A stretch of DNA of 64,000 nt, from NCBI RefSeq assembly GCF_035917995.1, contig NZ_CP109131.1, positions 6,014,001-6,078,000 of the forward strand, written 5' to 3'. The notes under the pieces are model-generated. The model was not told the origin of the DNA and did no database searches. It saw nothing but the letters and a program-made list of their open reading frames with translations. This document shows, one piece after another, positions 1 to 8,057 of the stretch (positions are counted from its first letter, which is position 1; each line of letters begins with the position of its first letter). This DNA is from Streptosporangium sp. NBC_01755. GTDB lineage: Bacteria > Actinomycetota > Actinomycetes > Streptosporangiales > Streptosporangiaceae. Both the position numbers and the translations under genes were made by a program.

Positions 1-1715
1 GCCAGCTCCAGAGCCCGCACCAGCGACGATCCGTCGGCCCGCAGCTTGTCCAGCCGCTCCCGTACGGCCTGGCAGGCCGCCCTGACCGCGCCGCCGGTGA
101 CGTAGGACTGGCGGGACGCCGACGAGGATCCGGCCGACCCGACGGAGGTGTCCGCCCGCGCGACCGTCACCGTGTCGATCCCCAGCTCGGTCCTGGCGAT
201 CTGCTCCTGGACCATCAGCAGCCCCTGTCCCACCTCGGCCGCCGCCGTGTGCACCAGGACGTGCGGCTCCCCGCCGATCAGCTCCACCCGCACCCTGGCG
301 GTCGAGTGGTCGTCGAAGCCCTCGGAGAAGCAGATGTTCTTGATACCCACGCCGTAGCCGACTCCGCGCCGCACGCCCTCGCCGTGGGTGGTCTGCGAGA
401 CGCCGCCCGGCATGTTCAGCAGGTCCGTCCGGCCCGTGCCCTCCGGGGCGTCAGGCGCGGCGGGCAGCGGCATCGCGGCGAGTTCCGTGAGCATCTCGGC
501 CAGCGGCGCGGGCGAGTCGACCACCTGCCCGGTGGCCAGCCTCGACCCCTGGGAGACCGCGTTGCGGATCCTGACCTCGACGGGGGAGATCCCGCATGCC
601 TCGGCCAGCCTGTCCATCTGCGACTCGTAGGCGTAGCAGGCCTGCACCGCGCCGAAACCGCGCATCGCCCCGCAGGGCGGGTTGTTGGTATAGACGCCGT
701 AGGCGTCGATCCAGACGTTGTCCACCTCGTAGGGGCCGACCCCCAGCGAGGCCGCGTTGCCGACCACGGCCGGGGAGGTGGAGCAGTAGGCGCCGCCGTC
801 CAGCAGGATCTCCGCCCTGACGTAGAGCAGCCTGCCCTCGCGGGTGGCGCCGTGCTCGTAGCGCATCCTGGCCGGGTGCCGGTGGACGTGGCCGTAGAAG
901 GACTCCTCGCGGTTGTAGACGATCTTCACGGGGCGGCCCGTGCGCAGGGCCAGCATGCACGCGTGGACCTGCATGGACAGATCCTCACGGGCGCCGAACG
1001 CGCCGCCCACCCCGGCCAGCGAGAGCCGCACCTTCTCCTCGGGCAGTCCCAGGCACGGCGCGATCTGGCCCCGGTCGGCGTGCAGCCACTGGGTGGCGAC
1101 GTACAGGTCCACCCCGCCGTCCTCGGCGGGTACGGCCAGCCCGGACTCCGGGCCGAGGAAGGCCTGGTCCTGCATGCCGACCTCGTACTCGCCGGTGACG
1201 ACCACGGGGGCCTCGAACACCGAGCCGACCCGGACCGGCTGGTGGCGCAGCACGTTGCCGCGCTCGTGGACCGCGGGACAGGAGGCGTCGAAGGCGGCCC
1301 GGCGAGGGTCGGTGACGGGCTCGCGGACCTCGTACTCCACGATGACGGCCTCGGCCGCACGCCTGGCGCGCTCGGGGTGGTCGGCGGCGACCAGCGCGAC
1401 CGGCTCGCCCTGGTAGCGGACCTGGTCGACGGCGAGCACCGGCTGGTCCCTGTGGTCCAGCCCGTAGAACTTCTCGCCCGGCACGTCCTCGTGGGTGAGC
1501 ACCGCGTACACGCCGGGCATGGCCAGCGCGGGGCCGACGTCGATCGAGCGGATCCACGCCGACGGGTGCGGGCTGCGCAGGGTGACCCCCCAGATCATGT
1601 CCGCCAGATACAGGTCGGAGGAGTAGGCGAACTCACCCGTGACCTTCAGCGTCCCGTCGGGACGCAGGACGCTCTCGCCGACGCCCAGGCTCTGCCGTGT
1701 TTCGATGCCGCTCAC
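1..1715 (-). CDS. Xanthine dehydrogenase/aldehyde oxidase family, molybdopterin-binding subunit (3' end outside window)
   Basis: Large molybdenum-cofactor subunit of a xanthine dehydrogenase-type hydroxylase; such enzymes oxidise purines such as hypoxanthine to urate with partner FAD and 2Fe-2S subunits. About 571 residues are visible. The N-terminal aldehyde oxidase a/b hammerhead region (about residues 18-125) is followed by the Mo-binding region with the segments GVGGAFGARED and CGAMRGFGAVQ, both typical of the family. The start is read as a GTG at 1713-1715; no in-frame ATG lies near it, and GGAG overlaps the codon, so the start could be a few codons off. The C-terminal third, with the catalytic glutamate, is cut off by the window edge. 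Partner subunits are not in the window. Family is certain; substrate is inferred. Confidence 0.9.
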   Translation of the reverse strand, partial: MSGIETRQSLGVGESVLRPDGTLKVTGEFAYSSDLYLADMIWGVTLRSPHPSAWIRSIDVGPALAMPGVYAVLTHEDVPGEKFYGLDHRDQPVLAVDQVRYQGEPVALVAADHPERARRAAEAVIVEYEVREPVTDPRRAAFDASCPAVHERGNVLRHQPVRVGSVFEAPVVVTGEYEVGMQDQAFLGPESGLAVPAEDGGVDLYVATQWLHADRGQIAPCLGLPEEKVRLSLAGVGGAFGAREDLSMQVHACMLALRTGRPVKIVYNREESFYGHVHRHPARMRYEHGATREGRLLYVRAEILLDGGAYCSTSPAVVGNAASLGVGPYEVDNVWIDAYGVYTNNPPCGAMRGFGAVQACYAYESQMDRLAEACGISPVEVRIRNAVSQGSRLATGQVVDSPAPLAEMLTELAAMPLPAAPDAPEGTGRTDLLNMPGGVSQTTHGEGVRRGVGYGVGIKNICFSEGFDDHSTARVRVELIGGEPHVLVHTAAAEVGQGLLMVQEQIARTELGIDTVTVARADTSVGSAGSSSASRQSYVTGGAVRAACQAVRERLDKLRADGSSLVRALEL

Positions 1716-2885
1716 TCCGGTAGTACATCAGCCGGGGCCGGGGCCGGACATGGCAGACACGGGGGAAGGCGGGGCACGGTCGTTAGCGACTCTTATGGTT
1801 GTGCCCGGCCGCGTGCGCGTGGTCGGGGCGGCGTCTCACGGGTTCGTGGTCCTCAGCGGGCATCATCCGGCCGGGGGCCGTGGACGGCTCTGGTCTCTTC
1901 CGCCCGCCGAGGGAGAGGGCAGGAAAGAATGGGTCATGTGCCCCTCATGAATGCGCTTGCTAGAACACACATGTGTTTCTCCGGGCAGGAGACGCCGTTC
2001 TCAGACTGGAATCCGACGGATTTCCGAGGCGATTCGCGATGCGGAAGGGGAGGTGCGTGGCACACGCGGTGGATCCGCCGTCGTACGCGCGTGAAGGGGA
2101 GTCGTCCACCGATCATCCCTCCGTCCTGCCGGGCCGTCCCGTGACTTCTCTCCGGGCGGGTCGCGCTCCCGGCTTCCCCCGGGGCCTTCCCTCGCCTGAA
2201 GTGGACAGGGCCGCTCCGCCTTCGGGGAAGTCGGCTGACCGGTTTAGGACATTGACTTGATAGCGGATTAGTTCAATGTATTTCTTAGGGTAATGGCTGG
2301 TTTAAAAACGAGGGGGCCGAGAGACGCGGTCGGCGACGCGGAGGACGGCGACATGGGTTTCGTGAGCCGGCAATCCCGCGGACCGGCCGGCGGCGCGGAG
2401 GTGACGGCACGAATTTCGCGAGCCGATCGGCCTGCGAGCCGATCGGCCTGCGAGCCGATCGGCCGACCGGCCTGCGAGCCGACCGACCGACCGGCCGACC
2501 GGCCTGCGGGCCGGTCGGCGAGAGAAGACAGACGGAAAGGCGTGACCGATGAGAGGAGGCAGGCGGGTGCCGCCGGCCCTCTCGGTTCGAGCCGTGACCT
2601 GCAATGAAATCTATACAGATGTAATGGGATCTATATGTAGGCGTTGCCTTCGGCCGGGATCCTCCGTGAAGAGTGATGGTCTTTCGCGGAAGGGTTCTGG
2701 ATCCCGGCCCGGCGGCCACCCACAGATCCCGTCTGGTGGAACGCGCAGGCCGGATGCCCGTACGCTCACGCCGATGCGGGCCGCACCGGTTCCTCCGGGT
2801 GGAGGGGCTTGCTGGCTGGAAGCTCTCCACGAGGGCGGGAGGGGTTCTTTCCGTTCCCGGTCTTTCCGGCGGGCTGAGCCGTCGG
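1716..2885. other. Long intergenic stretch with no convincing gene
   Basis: No reading frame here has plausible domains. It contains an AT-richer island around 2240-2300 with TTGACT at 2252-2257 and an imperfect inverted repeat (ACATTGACT / AGTTCAATGT, 2250-2279), which may be a promoter or operator, and a second AT-rich patch at 2608-2640 with two ATCTATA copies. The 16-bp repeat array at 2418-2517 lies between them. The stretch separates the Xdh gene from the secreted-peptide gene and is downstream of the latter. Confidence 0.6.
2418..2517. repeat. 16-bp G+C-rich tandem repeat array
   Basis: The unit GCGAGCCGATCGGCCT is tandem at 2418-2433, 2434-2449 and 2450-2465, then continues as degenerate copies built from CCGACCGACC and CGGCCTGCGGG to about 2517. 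Each unit holds the palindrome CCGATCGG, so the array can fold into many alternative hairpins. No gene covers it convincingly. Confidence 0.8.
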
Positions 2886-3062
2886 TCAGTCCGGGAAGCC
2901 CCAGCCCAGGTAGGCCTGGGCGGCACTCGTCTGCAAAGAATACTTGCCGGTGTCCTTCGGGGGGGCAGACGAATCAGCGCTCGCGGTCGTAGCATTGCCA
3001 GTGACGGCAAAAGCAGCCGTAAATAGCATGGCGAGGGCAGACAAGGCAAGACGTCGGCGCAC
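2886..3062 (-). CDS. Small secreted peptide (58 aa) next to a divergent XRE-TPR regulator
   Basis: Predicted 58-residue exported peptide of unknown function. The N-terminus MRRRLALSALAMLF... is a classic Sec signal peptide: three arginines, a hydrophobic core (about residues 5-22) and an Ala-Ser-Ala cleavage site after residue 29. That leaves a mature peptide of about 29 residues ending in YLGWGFPD. The start is taken as GTG at 3060-3062 because AGGAG lies 8 bases upstream; a TTG at 3095 would give 69 residues but has no ribosome site. It is transcribed away from the regulator that begins 55 bp away, so the two share a promoter region. The arrangement resembles precursor-peptide/receptor pairs, which is inference. 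The protein was not recognised. Confidence 0.65.
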   Translation of the reverse strand: MRRRLALSALAMLFTAAFAVTGNATTASADSSAPPKDTGKYSLQTSAAQAYLGWGFPD

Positions 3063-3117
3063 GGGGAGACTCCTGTCGTAGGTTCTGCTGCTCAAATGAT
3101 ATCTTTCAAGGGGTAAC

Positions 3118-4410
3118 GTGACTGGTCAAGACTTGGTGGGGCAGCGCATCAAAACCGTCCGTCGGCAACGCGGTTTTTCCCAAGCGCAGCTCGCCCATCC
3201 AGAACTGTCGGACAGTTACGTATCTCTCATCGAGAGTGGCAAGCGTACTCCGACCCCTGCGGTACTGGAGCTTCTGGCCGAAAAACTCGACTGTTCCCTT
3301 ACGTATCTGATCAATGGTGTCACGGCCGAGCAGATGCAGGAGATCGAGCTCGCGCTCAGCTACGCGCGGCTGGCCATGGACAACGGCGAGGTCGTCGAGG
3401 CCCGCACCCGCTACGCCGAGCTCCTCGCCGACAGCGGCCTGGCGGGTCTGCCCCAGATGAGGCAGGACGCCGAGTACGGCCTGGCTCTCGCGACCGAGGC
3501 CTGCGGAGACCTGAACCAGGCGATCGCCCTGCTCAACGGGCTGCGCGAGAACGACGCGGCGGCCATGAGCCCCGAGCGTCACGTCGCGGTGGCCGTGGCG
3601 CTCTCACGCTGTTACCGCGAGAACGGAGACCTGGCCCGGGCGGTGCAGGTCCCCGAGGAGATTCTCACCGGCGCGGTCCGGCCGGTCTGGACCGACAGCC
3701 TGATGCGGCTGGGCAGTCAGCTCCTCGCCGCCTACTTCAACCGCGGCGACCTGCTCCGGGCCCGCCACTTCTCCGCTGAGATGATCGCCGCCGCCGAGCT
3801 CCTCGGCAGCCCGCAGGCGCTCACCCTGGCGCACTGGGGCGCCGCGATCGTCGCCGTCGAGAGCGGTCACGCCGACGAGGCGGTCACACATGTCGAGCGT
3901 GCCCTGGCCATCCAGTCCGAGTACGGCGATGCGCGCCGGCTGGCCCGGCTGCGCAGCGACTACGCCCAGGTCCTGCTGATCGTGCGGCCCATGGAGGCCG
4001 AGACCTGGCGCGACGTGCTGTTGAAGGTGGAGAAGGAACTGGCGGAGAGCTCCGCCAGCTCGATAGACAAGATGCGCTGCGCGATGAACCTCGTCCGGGC
4101 GGAGCTGCTGCTCGCCCGGCCCGAGCGGGCCGAGGAACACATGCGCTTCGTCTGCGACCTGCTCGACGGCATGCCGAAGTTCATGCAGGCGGAGGCCCGT
4201 CTGCTGCACGGCGAGACCCTCGCGGAGCTGGGCCTGCAGGAACAGGCCTCGCAGGAGCTGCTCGCCGGGGCGGAATGCCTGAAGCAGGTGCCGGAGACCC
4301 GCTCCAGCGCCCACGCCTGGCTGACCGCCGCCCGGGTCCTGGAGCGGATCGACGAACCGGACCGGAGCGTCGACGCCTACAAGCGGGCGCTGGCCTGCGT
4401 CGGGCTGTAG
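3118..4410 (+). CDS. XRE-family regulator with long TPR-like C-terminal domain
   Basis: 430-residue DNA-binding regulator. Residues about 8-63 form a Cro/CI-type helix-turn-helix (GFSQAQLAHPELSDSYVSLI, then SGKRTPTP). The remaining 360 residues are alanine/leucine-rich paired helices characteristic of tetratricopeptide repeats. This HTH plus TPR layout is that of the RRNPP-like (Rgg, PlcR, NprR) peptide receptors, although XRE-TPR proteins of unknown ligand are also common in actinobacteria. Start is GTG at 3118, with AAGGGG just upstream. It is divergent from the 58-residue secreted peptide gene, the obvious candidate target and possible ligand source. No signal peptide or membrane segment, so it acts in the cytoplasm. 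Confidence 0.85.
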   Translation: MTGQDLVGQRIKTVRRQRGFSQAQLAHPELSDSYVSLIESGKRTPTPAVLELLAEKLDCSLTYLINGVTAEQMQEIELALSYARLAMDNGEVVEARTRYAELLADSGLAGLPQMRQDAEYGLALATEACGDLNQAIALLNGLRENDAAAMSPERHVAVAVALSRCYRENGDLARAVQVPEEILTGAVRPVWTDSLMRLGSQLLAAYFNRGDLLRARHFSAEMIAAAELLGSPQALTLAHWGAAIVAVESGHADEAVTHVERALAIQSEYGDARRLARLRSDYAQVLLIVRPMEAETWRDVLLKVEKELAESSASSIDKMRCAMNLVRAELLLARPERAEEHMRFVCDLLDGMPKFMQAEARLLHGETLAELGLQEQASQELLAGAECLKQVPETRSSAHAWLTAARVLERIDEPDRSVDAYKRALACVGL

Positions 4411-4504
4411 GCCGGGGCGGAAGGTCGGGACGGAAGGCCCGCGCCGAAGACAGATCGGACAGGGGGCGAGACCGCGTGGTCACCTGGGTAGCCTTGGGGT
4501 TGCC

Positions 4505-5125
4505 ATGAAGACTTCCCCTGTCGCGGTCGCCCTCGCGCTTCTCGCCGCCCTCGTTCTCGGCACGGCCTTCGCCTCGCCGGCCCTCGCCCATGACCGGCTC
4601 AAGAGCAGCGACCCGGCCAAGGGCGCCAAGGTCGAAAGCCTGGAGGAGGTGAAGCTGACGTTCACCGCCTCGGTGCGCTTCCCGAACGTCGTCGTACGTT
4701 CCGGAGACGAGAACCACCAGGACGGCAAACCCGTCGTCGACGGCGCGGTGGTGACCCAGAAGGTCAAGGGAGATCTCCCCCCCGGTGACTACGTCATCGC
4801 CTACCGCGTCGTCTCCTCCGACGGCCACCCGATAGAGGGTGAGATTCCCTTCACCCTGCTCGGCTCCGCCTCCCCGTCGGAGTCGCCGTCACCGTCGCCG
4901 TCCGAGGCCGCCTCCGAGTCTCCGGCGGCCGCCGAAAGCCCGGTCACCGCGGAGACCTCGGCCGAGCGCACGCCGGTCGCCGCGCTCAGCCCGGCCGCCG
5001 TGCTCAGGGACGAGGGGCCCGAATCCTCGCAGGGCGTGCCCGGCTGGATGTGGATCATCGTCGGAGGCGTGACCGGCGTCGGTATCGGACTGTTCTTCAG
5101 CATGCGCAACAAGAAGCGGCCATGA
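4505..5125 (+). CDS. copC: CopC-domain copper-binding protein with C-terminal membrane anchor
   Basis: 206-residue exported copper protein. A signal peptide (residues 1-28, cleavage after PALA) leaves histidine 29 as the new N-terminus, as needed for the CopC Cu(II) histidine brace; the partner ligands are the Asp and His of the SSDGHPIEG motif near residue 105. A Ser/Pro/Glu-rich linker (about 118-165) leads to one transmembrane helix (about 180-200) and a basic tail, so the copper site sits outside the membrane. The stop overlaps the start of the CopD/CtaG gene (ATGA), showing translational coupling. Role in copper handling or delivery to cytochrome oxidase is from family knowledge. Confidence 0.9.
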   Translation: MKTSPVAVALALLAALVLGTAFASPALAHDRLKSSDPAKGAKVESLEEVKLTFTASVRFPNVVVRSGDENHQDGKPVVDGAVVTQKVKGDLPPGDYVIAYRVVSSDGHPIEGEIPFTLLGSASPSESPSPSPSEAASESPAAAESPVTAETSAERTPVAALSPAAVLRDEGPESSQGVPGWMWIIVGGVTGVGIGLFFSMRNKKRP

Positions 5126-7173
5126 GCGGGCCCGCGCGGGCCGCGCAGACGGCGCAGACGGCGCAGAGCGAGACGCCGGGGAACGCCCGGGCCGTGAAGC
5201 TCGCCCTGGCGGGTGCGGGGGCGGCCGCCGTCGCCCTGGTGATCGCCATGATCGCCGGAGGCGCCGCGACCCCGCGCATCATCCCCGGTCTGCCCGACCA
5301 GGGAGCCTTCACCCGCTGGGGGCTGCCGCTGGCGAAGCTGGCGATGGACGCGGCGGGCGTGCTCACCGTCGGCACGCTCCTGGCCGCCACGATCCTGCTC
5401 CCCAACGACAAGGGCCTGCTGGGCAAGCCCGCCCTCGGTTACGTCAAGGCCGCCTCCTGGATCGCCCTCGCCTGGGCCGGGGCCGCCGCCGCCACGATGG
5501 TGTTCAGCCTCTCCGAGGCGTTCGGGATGCCGGTGGCCGACGTGCTCGGCGGCAACGAGCTCACCAGCTTCGCCAGCCAGGTCTCCCAGGGCATCGCGCT
5601 GACCCTGGTCGTGCTCTTCTCGGTCGCGATCGCGCTCTTCGCCCGAGGGGCGATCACCGCCGGCGCGGCCGGCGGCCTGCTCATCCTCGCGCTGGTCACC
5701 CTGCTCCCGCCCGCGCTGACCGGTCACTCCGCCTCCTCACCCAACCACGACCTGGCCACCACCGGCGTCGCGGTCCACCTCGTCGTCCTCGCACTCTGGG
5801 TGGGCGGCCTCGGCGTGCTCTGCGCGCACGCGCTGCGCCGGCAGTCGCACCTGGAGATCGCCGCCGCCCGCTTCTCGACCCTGGCACTGTGGTGCTTCAT
5901 CGGAGTGGGGCTGTCCGGCCTGTTCAGCGTCCTGGCCAGGCTCACCTCGGTCTCCGAGCTCCTCACCTCCGCCTACGGCCTGCTGCTGCTGGCCAAGACC
6001 GCCGCGTTCGCGCTGCTCGGCGCCGTCGGCTGGTGGCACCGCAGGCGGACCCTGCCGTTGCTCGCCGCGGGCGGCTCCGGCACCTTCATCCGCTTCGCCA
6101 CCGGCGAGATCGTCGTCATGTTCGCGGCCATCGGGCTGGCCGTCGCGCTCTCCCGCACCGCGCCGCCCCCGGTGGTCCTGCCCGTCGACAGGGCCTTCGA
6201 GGTGCTCGGCTACACCATGCCGCCGGAGATCTCGCTGGCCAACCTGGTCTCGCTGTGGTGGTTCGACCTGTTCTCGGGCACGCTCATCGCCCTGCTGGCC
6301 GGTCTCTACCTCGCGGGTGTCGTGCGGCTCGCCCGGCGTGGCGACTCCTGGTCCAAGGGCCGTACGGCCGCCTGGTTCACCGGCGTGCTGATCCTGCTGA
6401 TCGCCACCCAGAGCGGCGTCGCCCGCTACGCCAAGGTGCTGTTCAGCGCGCACATGGCCGAGCACATGACGCTGTCGATGATGGTGCCGATCTTCCTGGT
6501 GCTCGGTGCGCCCGTCACCCTGGCCCTGCGCGCCCTCAAGCCCGCCGCACGTAGGGGCGACCGAGGACCCCGCGAGTGGCTGACCACGATCCTGCACAGT
6601 AGGTTCGTCCGCTTCGTCACCCACCCGGCGATCGCTACCGCGATCTTCATCGTCTCCACCTACGCGCTCTACTTCACCCCGCTGTTCGCCGCCGCGATGG
6701 AGGAGCACCTCGGCCACATCGTGATGACCGTGCACTTCCTGCTCAGCGGTTCCCTGTTCTTCTGGGTGATCATCGGTGTCGATCCGGCTCCCTACCAGTT
6801 GCCGCACGTGGCCCGGCTCATCCTGCTGTTCGTGACCATGCCGTTCCACGCGTTCTTCGGCATCGCGCTGATGAGCATGACCACCGTGCTGGCCTCCGAC
6901 TGGTACGACCAGCTCGGCCGGACATGGGGCGCCTCCGCGGTCGAGGATCAGCAGACCGGCGGCGCCATCGCCTGGGGGTTCGGCGAGATCCCGACGCTCA
7001 TCGTGCTTCTCGCCCTGGCCTTCCAGTGGTGGCGCGCCGACGACCGCAGAGCCCGCCGAGCCGACCGCCGAGCCGACGCCGCCGCGGCCCGCACCGGCGG
7101 CAGCGGCGACGCCCAACTCGACGCCTACAACGAGTACCTGGCCAAACTCAACAAGCGCGACGGCGTTAAATAG
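5122..7173 (+). CDS. Fused CopD copper-transport / CtaG cytochrome oxidase assembly membrane protein
   Basis: 684-residue polytopic membrane protein. The N-terminal half carries the CopD domain (GVAVHLVVLALWVGG around residue 217 onward); the C-terminal half is a caa3-type CtaG domain (MAEHMTLSMMVPIF at about residue 444, HFLLSGSLFFWVIIGVDP further on), with conserved histidines inside helices. About 14 or more hydrophobic segments are evident, ending in a charged cytoplasmic tail. Start is the ATG overlapping the copC stop; an upstream in-frame start at 5050 would lie inside copC and is rejected. Such actinobacterial fusions are thought to move copper to the oxidase CuB site. An imperfect hairpin at 7212-7239 follows. 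Confidence 0.9.
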   Translation: MSGPARAAQTAQTAQSETPGNARAVKLALAGAGAAAVALVIAMIAGGAATPRIIPGLPDQGAFTRWGLPLAKLAMDAAGVLTVGTLLAATILLPNDKGLLGKPALGYVKAASWIALAWAGAAAATMVFSLSEAFGMPVADVLGGNELTSFASQVSQGIALTLVVLFSVAIALFARGAITAGAAGGLLILALVTLLPPALTGHSASSPNHDLATTGVAVHLVVLALWVGGLGVLCAHALRRQSHLEIAAARFSTLALWCFIGVGLSGLFSVLARLTSVSELLTSAYGLLLLAKTAAFALLGAVGWWHRRRTLPLLAAGGSGTFIRFATGEIVVMFAAIGLAVALSRTAPPPVVLPVDRAFEVLGYTMPPEISLANLVSLWWFDLFSGTLIALLAGLYLAGVVRLARRGDSWSKGRTAAWFTGVLILLIATQSGVARYAKVLFSAHMAEHMTLSMMVPIFLVLGAPVTLALRALKPAARRGDRGPREWLTTILHSRFVRFVTHPAIATAIFIVSTYALYFTPLFAAAMEEHLGHIVMTVHFLLSGSLFFWVIIGVDPAPYQLPHVARLILLFVTMPFHAFFGIALMSMTTVLASDWYDQLGRTWGASAVEDQQTGGAIAWGFGEIPTLIVLLALAFQWWRADDRRARRADRRADAAAARTGGSGDAQLDAYNEYLAKLNKRDGVK

Positions 7174-7211
7174 CCGGACAGCCACGGCCTGCTATCTTCC
7201 AGCCCCGGTAC

Positions 7212-7239
7212 GAAACATCTCCAGGTAGCCTGGTGTTTC
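7212..7239 (+). terminator. Stem-loop downstream of the CopD/CtaG gene
   Basis: Arms GAAACA + CCAGG and CCTGG + TGTTTC pair around a three-base loop, with a TCT bulge. It lies 38 bases after the stop. No T-run follows, as is usual in high-G+C actinobacteria. Confidence 0.45.
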
Positions 7240-7353
7240 AGGGGAGCTCGTGCTCACCGCAGCGGGCGCAGCGCTTCGTCATCGCGCGCCACGCCCAGCC
7301 ACATATCCGGTCGGGGGGCCGGTGGCTGCAATGTGCATCAGGAAGGTTAAGCA

Positions 7354-7767
7354 GTGTCCGAGGAACTGCGCATACGTGAGGGCCGGAGCCGGAGGCTGGC
7401 CCAGGCCCTGGAGGGGTATCTCACCGAATGGTCCGAGCACACCGGGATCACCGTCGAGATCTGGGCGCTGCCCACCGGCGACGTTCCGGCCGGGATCACC
7501 AGGGCGGTGATGTCCTCGCTCGCGGAGGCGCTCACCAATGTCGAGCGGCACAGCGGCGCGCATGTCGTGGCCGTCGCCGTCACCCTCGGCCGCAGCGGTC
7601 TGCGCATGACGGTGAGTGACAACGGCATCGGCTTCTTCGGCCAGGCCGAGGGCCGGGGCATCACCGCCATGCACGCCCACTTCGACCAGGTCGGCGGCGC
7701 GCTCAGCGTCAACGGCGTTCCCGGCGCGGGAACCACGGTCACCGGAGTGGTGCCCCGCCAGGACTAG
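7354..7767 (+). CDS. Stand-alone HATPase_c (histidine kinase-like ATPase) protein
   Basis: 137-residue cytoplasmic protein that is almost only the ATP-binding domain of a NarX/DegS-type kinase. Visible motifs: N-box EALTNVERHSG, G1 box VSDNGIGF, G2-like GRGITAMHAH and G3 GAGTTVTG. There is no DHp helix with a phosphorylatable histidine and no sensor domain, so it cannot be a normal sensor kinase; it may be an anti-sigma-like kinase, a partner in a split kinase, or a remnant. Start is GTG at 7354 with AGGAAGG eight bases upstream. It stands alone and is convergent with map across the 30-bp repeat array. Confidence 0.8.
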   Translation: MSEELRIREGRSRRLAQALEGYLTEWSEHTGITVEIWALPTGDVPAGITRAVMSSLAEALTNVERHSGAHVVAVAVTLGRSGLRMTVSDNGIGFFGQAEGRGITAMHAHFDQVGGALSVNGVPGAGTTVTGVVPRQD

Positions 7768-7800
7768 CGGTACGGCGGCGGAGCGCGTCCCGGAACCGCC

Positions 7801-8003
7801 GGGGTCCCGCGAGGAGGTGGCTCGCAAGGAGGGGTCCCGCAGGGAGGGCTTCCGCGAGGAGGGGTCTCGCGAGAAGGGGACCCATAGGGAGGGGTCTCGC
7901 GAGAAGGGGACCCATAGGGAGGGGTCTCGCGAGAAGGGGACCCATAGGGAGGGGTCTCGCGAGAAGGGGACCCATAGGGAGGGGTCTCGCGAGAAGGGGA
8001 CCC
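7801..8003. repeat. 30-bp tandem repeat array between convergent genes
   Basis: Four identical 30-bp units (7861-7890, 7891-7920, 7921-7950, 7951-7980) are followed by a partial fifth (7981-8003) and preceded by two degenerate units (7801-7860). Each unit contains the palindrome TCTCGCGAGA and a GGGTC...GACCC stem, so each copy can form a hairpin. The array has no stop codon in one plus-strand frame and one minus-strand frame, encoding 10-residue repeats, but no gene convincingly includes it. It sits between the HATPase gene and the end of map. Confidence 0.9.
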
Positions 8004-8057
8004 GCCGGGATTCCGCGTCCGGCCTTCGGGTGGGGGCGCGACCCCTGAGCGAAGGGG

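Noticed and set aside
249..2144. 631-codon plus-strand frame
   Set aside because: Antisense to the Xdh gene; sequence is low-complexity shadow without domains, and continues into noncoding DNA.
2293..2607. 104-codon plus-strand gene after the TTGACT-like box
   Set aside because: Encodes repeats of the 16-bp DNA array (RPACEPTDRPADRP type); no ribosome site or conserved-looking domain.
5737..7185. 482-codon minus-strand frame over CopD/CtaG
   Set aside because: Antisense shadow of a high-G+C gene; composition Gly/Gln/Arg-rich and no recognisable domain.
7801..8003. CRISPR array
   Set aside because: The 30-bp units abut directly with no unique spacers, so it is a plain tandem repeat.
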